This document shows positions 5,367 through 5,442 of a DNA stretch of 5,442 nucleotides, piece by piece. The translations under genes were made by a program, and so were the position numbers. Source of the DNA: Bacillota bacterium (lineage in GTDB: Bacteria > Bacillota_A > Clostridia > Lutisporales > Lutisporaceae). Below the pieces are notes generated by a model. The model was not told the origin of the DNA and ran no database searches. It saw only the letters and a program-made list of their open reading frames with translations. Position 1 is the stretch's first letter. Each line of letters begins with the position of its first letter. The DNA lies in NCBI GenBank assembly GCA_022706865.1, contig JAKJBT010000100.1, positions 1-5,442 of the forward strand, written 5' to 3'.

Positions 5367-5442
5367 CATGGGATATCGTAGTTTTTGAAGTAATATATGA
5401 GGATTAGGTCCGGTTTTACCGGATCTCCACATCCAATTTGCC
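5367..5442. other. Right-edge tail, possibly the end of a leftward gene
   Basis: No complete gene fits here. A hairpin at 5406-5426 (AGGTCCGG, loop TTTTA, CCGGATCT, with one G-T pair) has no T-run on either side. Two minus-strand frames enter from the right edge without a stop for a while: one ends in KLDVEIR with a TAA at 5418-5416, the other reads about 24 codons to a TGA at 5368-5366. Either could be the C-terminus of a leftward gene, which the minus-strand terminator at 5293-5317 also suggests, but the sequence is too short to choose. Confidence 0.3.

Noticed and set aside
5207..5407. A plus-strand frame running from within pepF through the terminator
   Set aside because: It overlaps the conserved end of PepF in another frame and then reads through both terminator hairpins, which is not expected of a real gene.

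Overview
The window looks like ordinary chromosomal DNA from a low-to-moderate-GC Firmicute, most likely a member of the Clostridia. The evidence is strong AGGAGG-type ribosome binding sites 5 to 8 bases before the starts, AT-rich intergenic promoters of the sigma-A type, a TelA-family protein and a PepF-type M3 peptidase of Firmicute character, and an intergenic palindrome of the GGGGAC...GTCCC type that I remember as common in clostridial genomes. The genus cannot be fixed from the sequence alone.

Layout from left to right. Bases 1-6 appear to be the first two codons of a leftward gene, preceded by a good ribosome binding site and a convincing leftward promoter at 65-93. A long non-coding stretch (7-374) follows. 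It holds a roughly 100-base nested inverted repeat (175-274) and then a rightward promoter. Next is a YegS/BmrU/DgkB-type lipid kinase (375-1253, +). Its 3' end converges on a leftward GNAT-family acetyltransferase with a large C-terminal extension (1339-2196, -). The 85 bases between them are almost entirely a long GC-rich palindrome (1255-1335), built like a pair of REP units facing each other. A 207-base divergent intergenic region (2197-2403) carries one promoter for each direction. From there a two-gene rightward operon runs to the right side: a TelA-family 'toxic anion resistance' protein (2404-3489) and, 30 bases later, a PepF/M3-family oligoendopeptidase (3520-5289). Two hairpins in 5293-5366 end the operon. 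One has its T-run on the plus strand and the other has its T-rich tract on the minus strand, which suggests a leftward gene lies just right of the window.

How the genes work together. Only telA and pepF are physically linked as a likely operon, and I know of no shared pathway for them. The lipid kinase and the acetyltransferase look like independent single-gene units. For three genes the longest open frame overstates the protein: the ribosome binding sites put the real starts at 375, 2404 and 3520.

I do not see a new defence, mobile or biosynthetic system here. The items most worth a second look are the REP-doublet-like palindrome with its uneven 8-base repeat units, the structured 175-274 element with a ribosome binding site folded into a hairpin just before an eight-codon frame, the two-domain GNAT protein, and the telA-pepF pairing without an adjacent xpaC.
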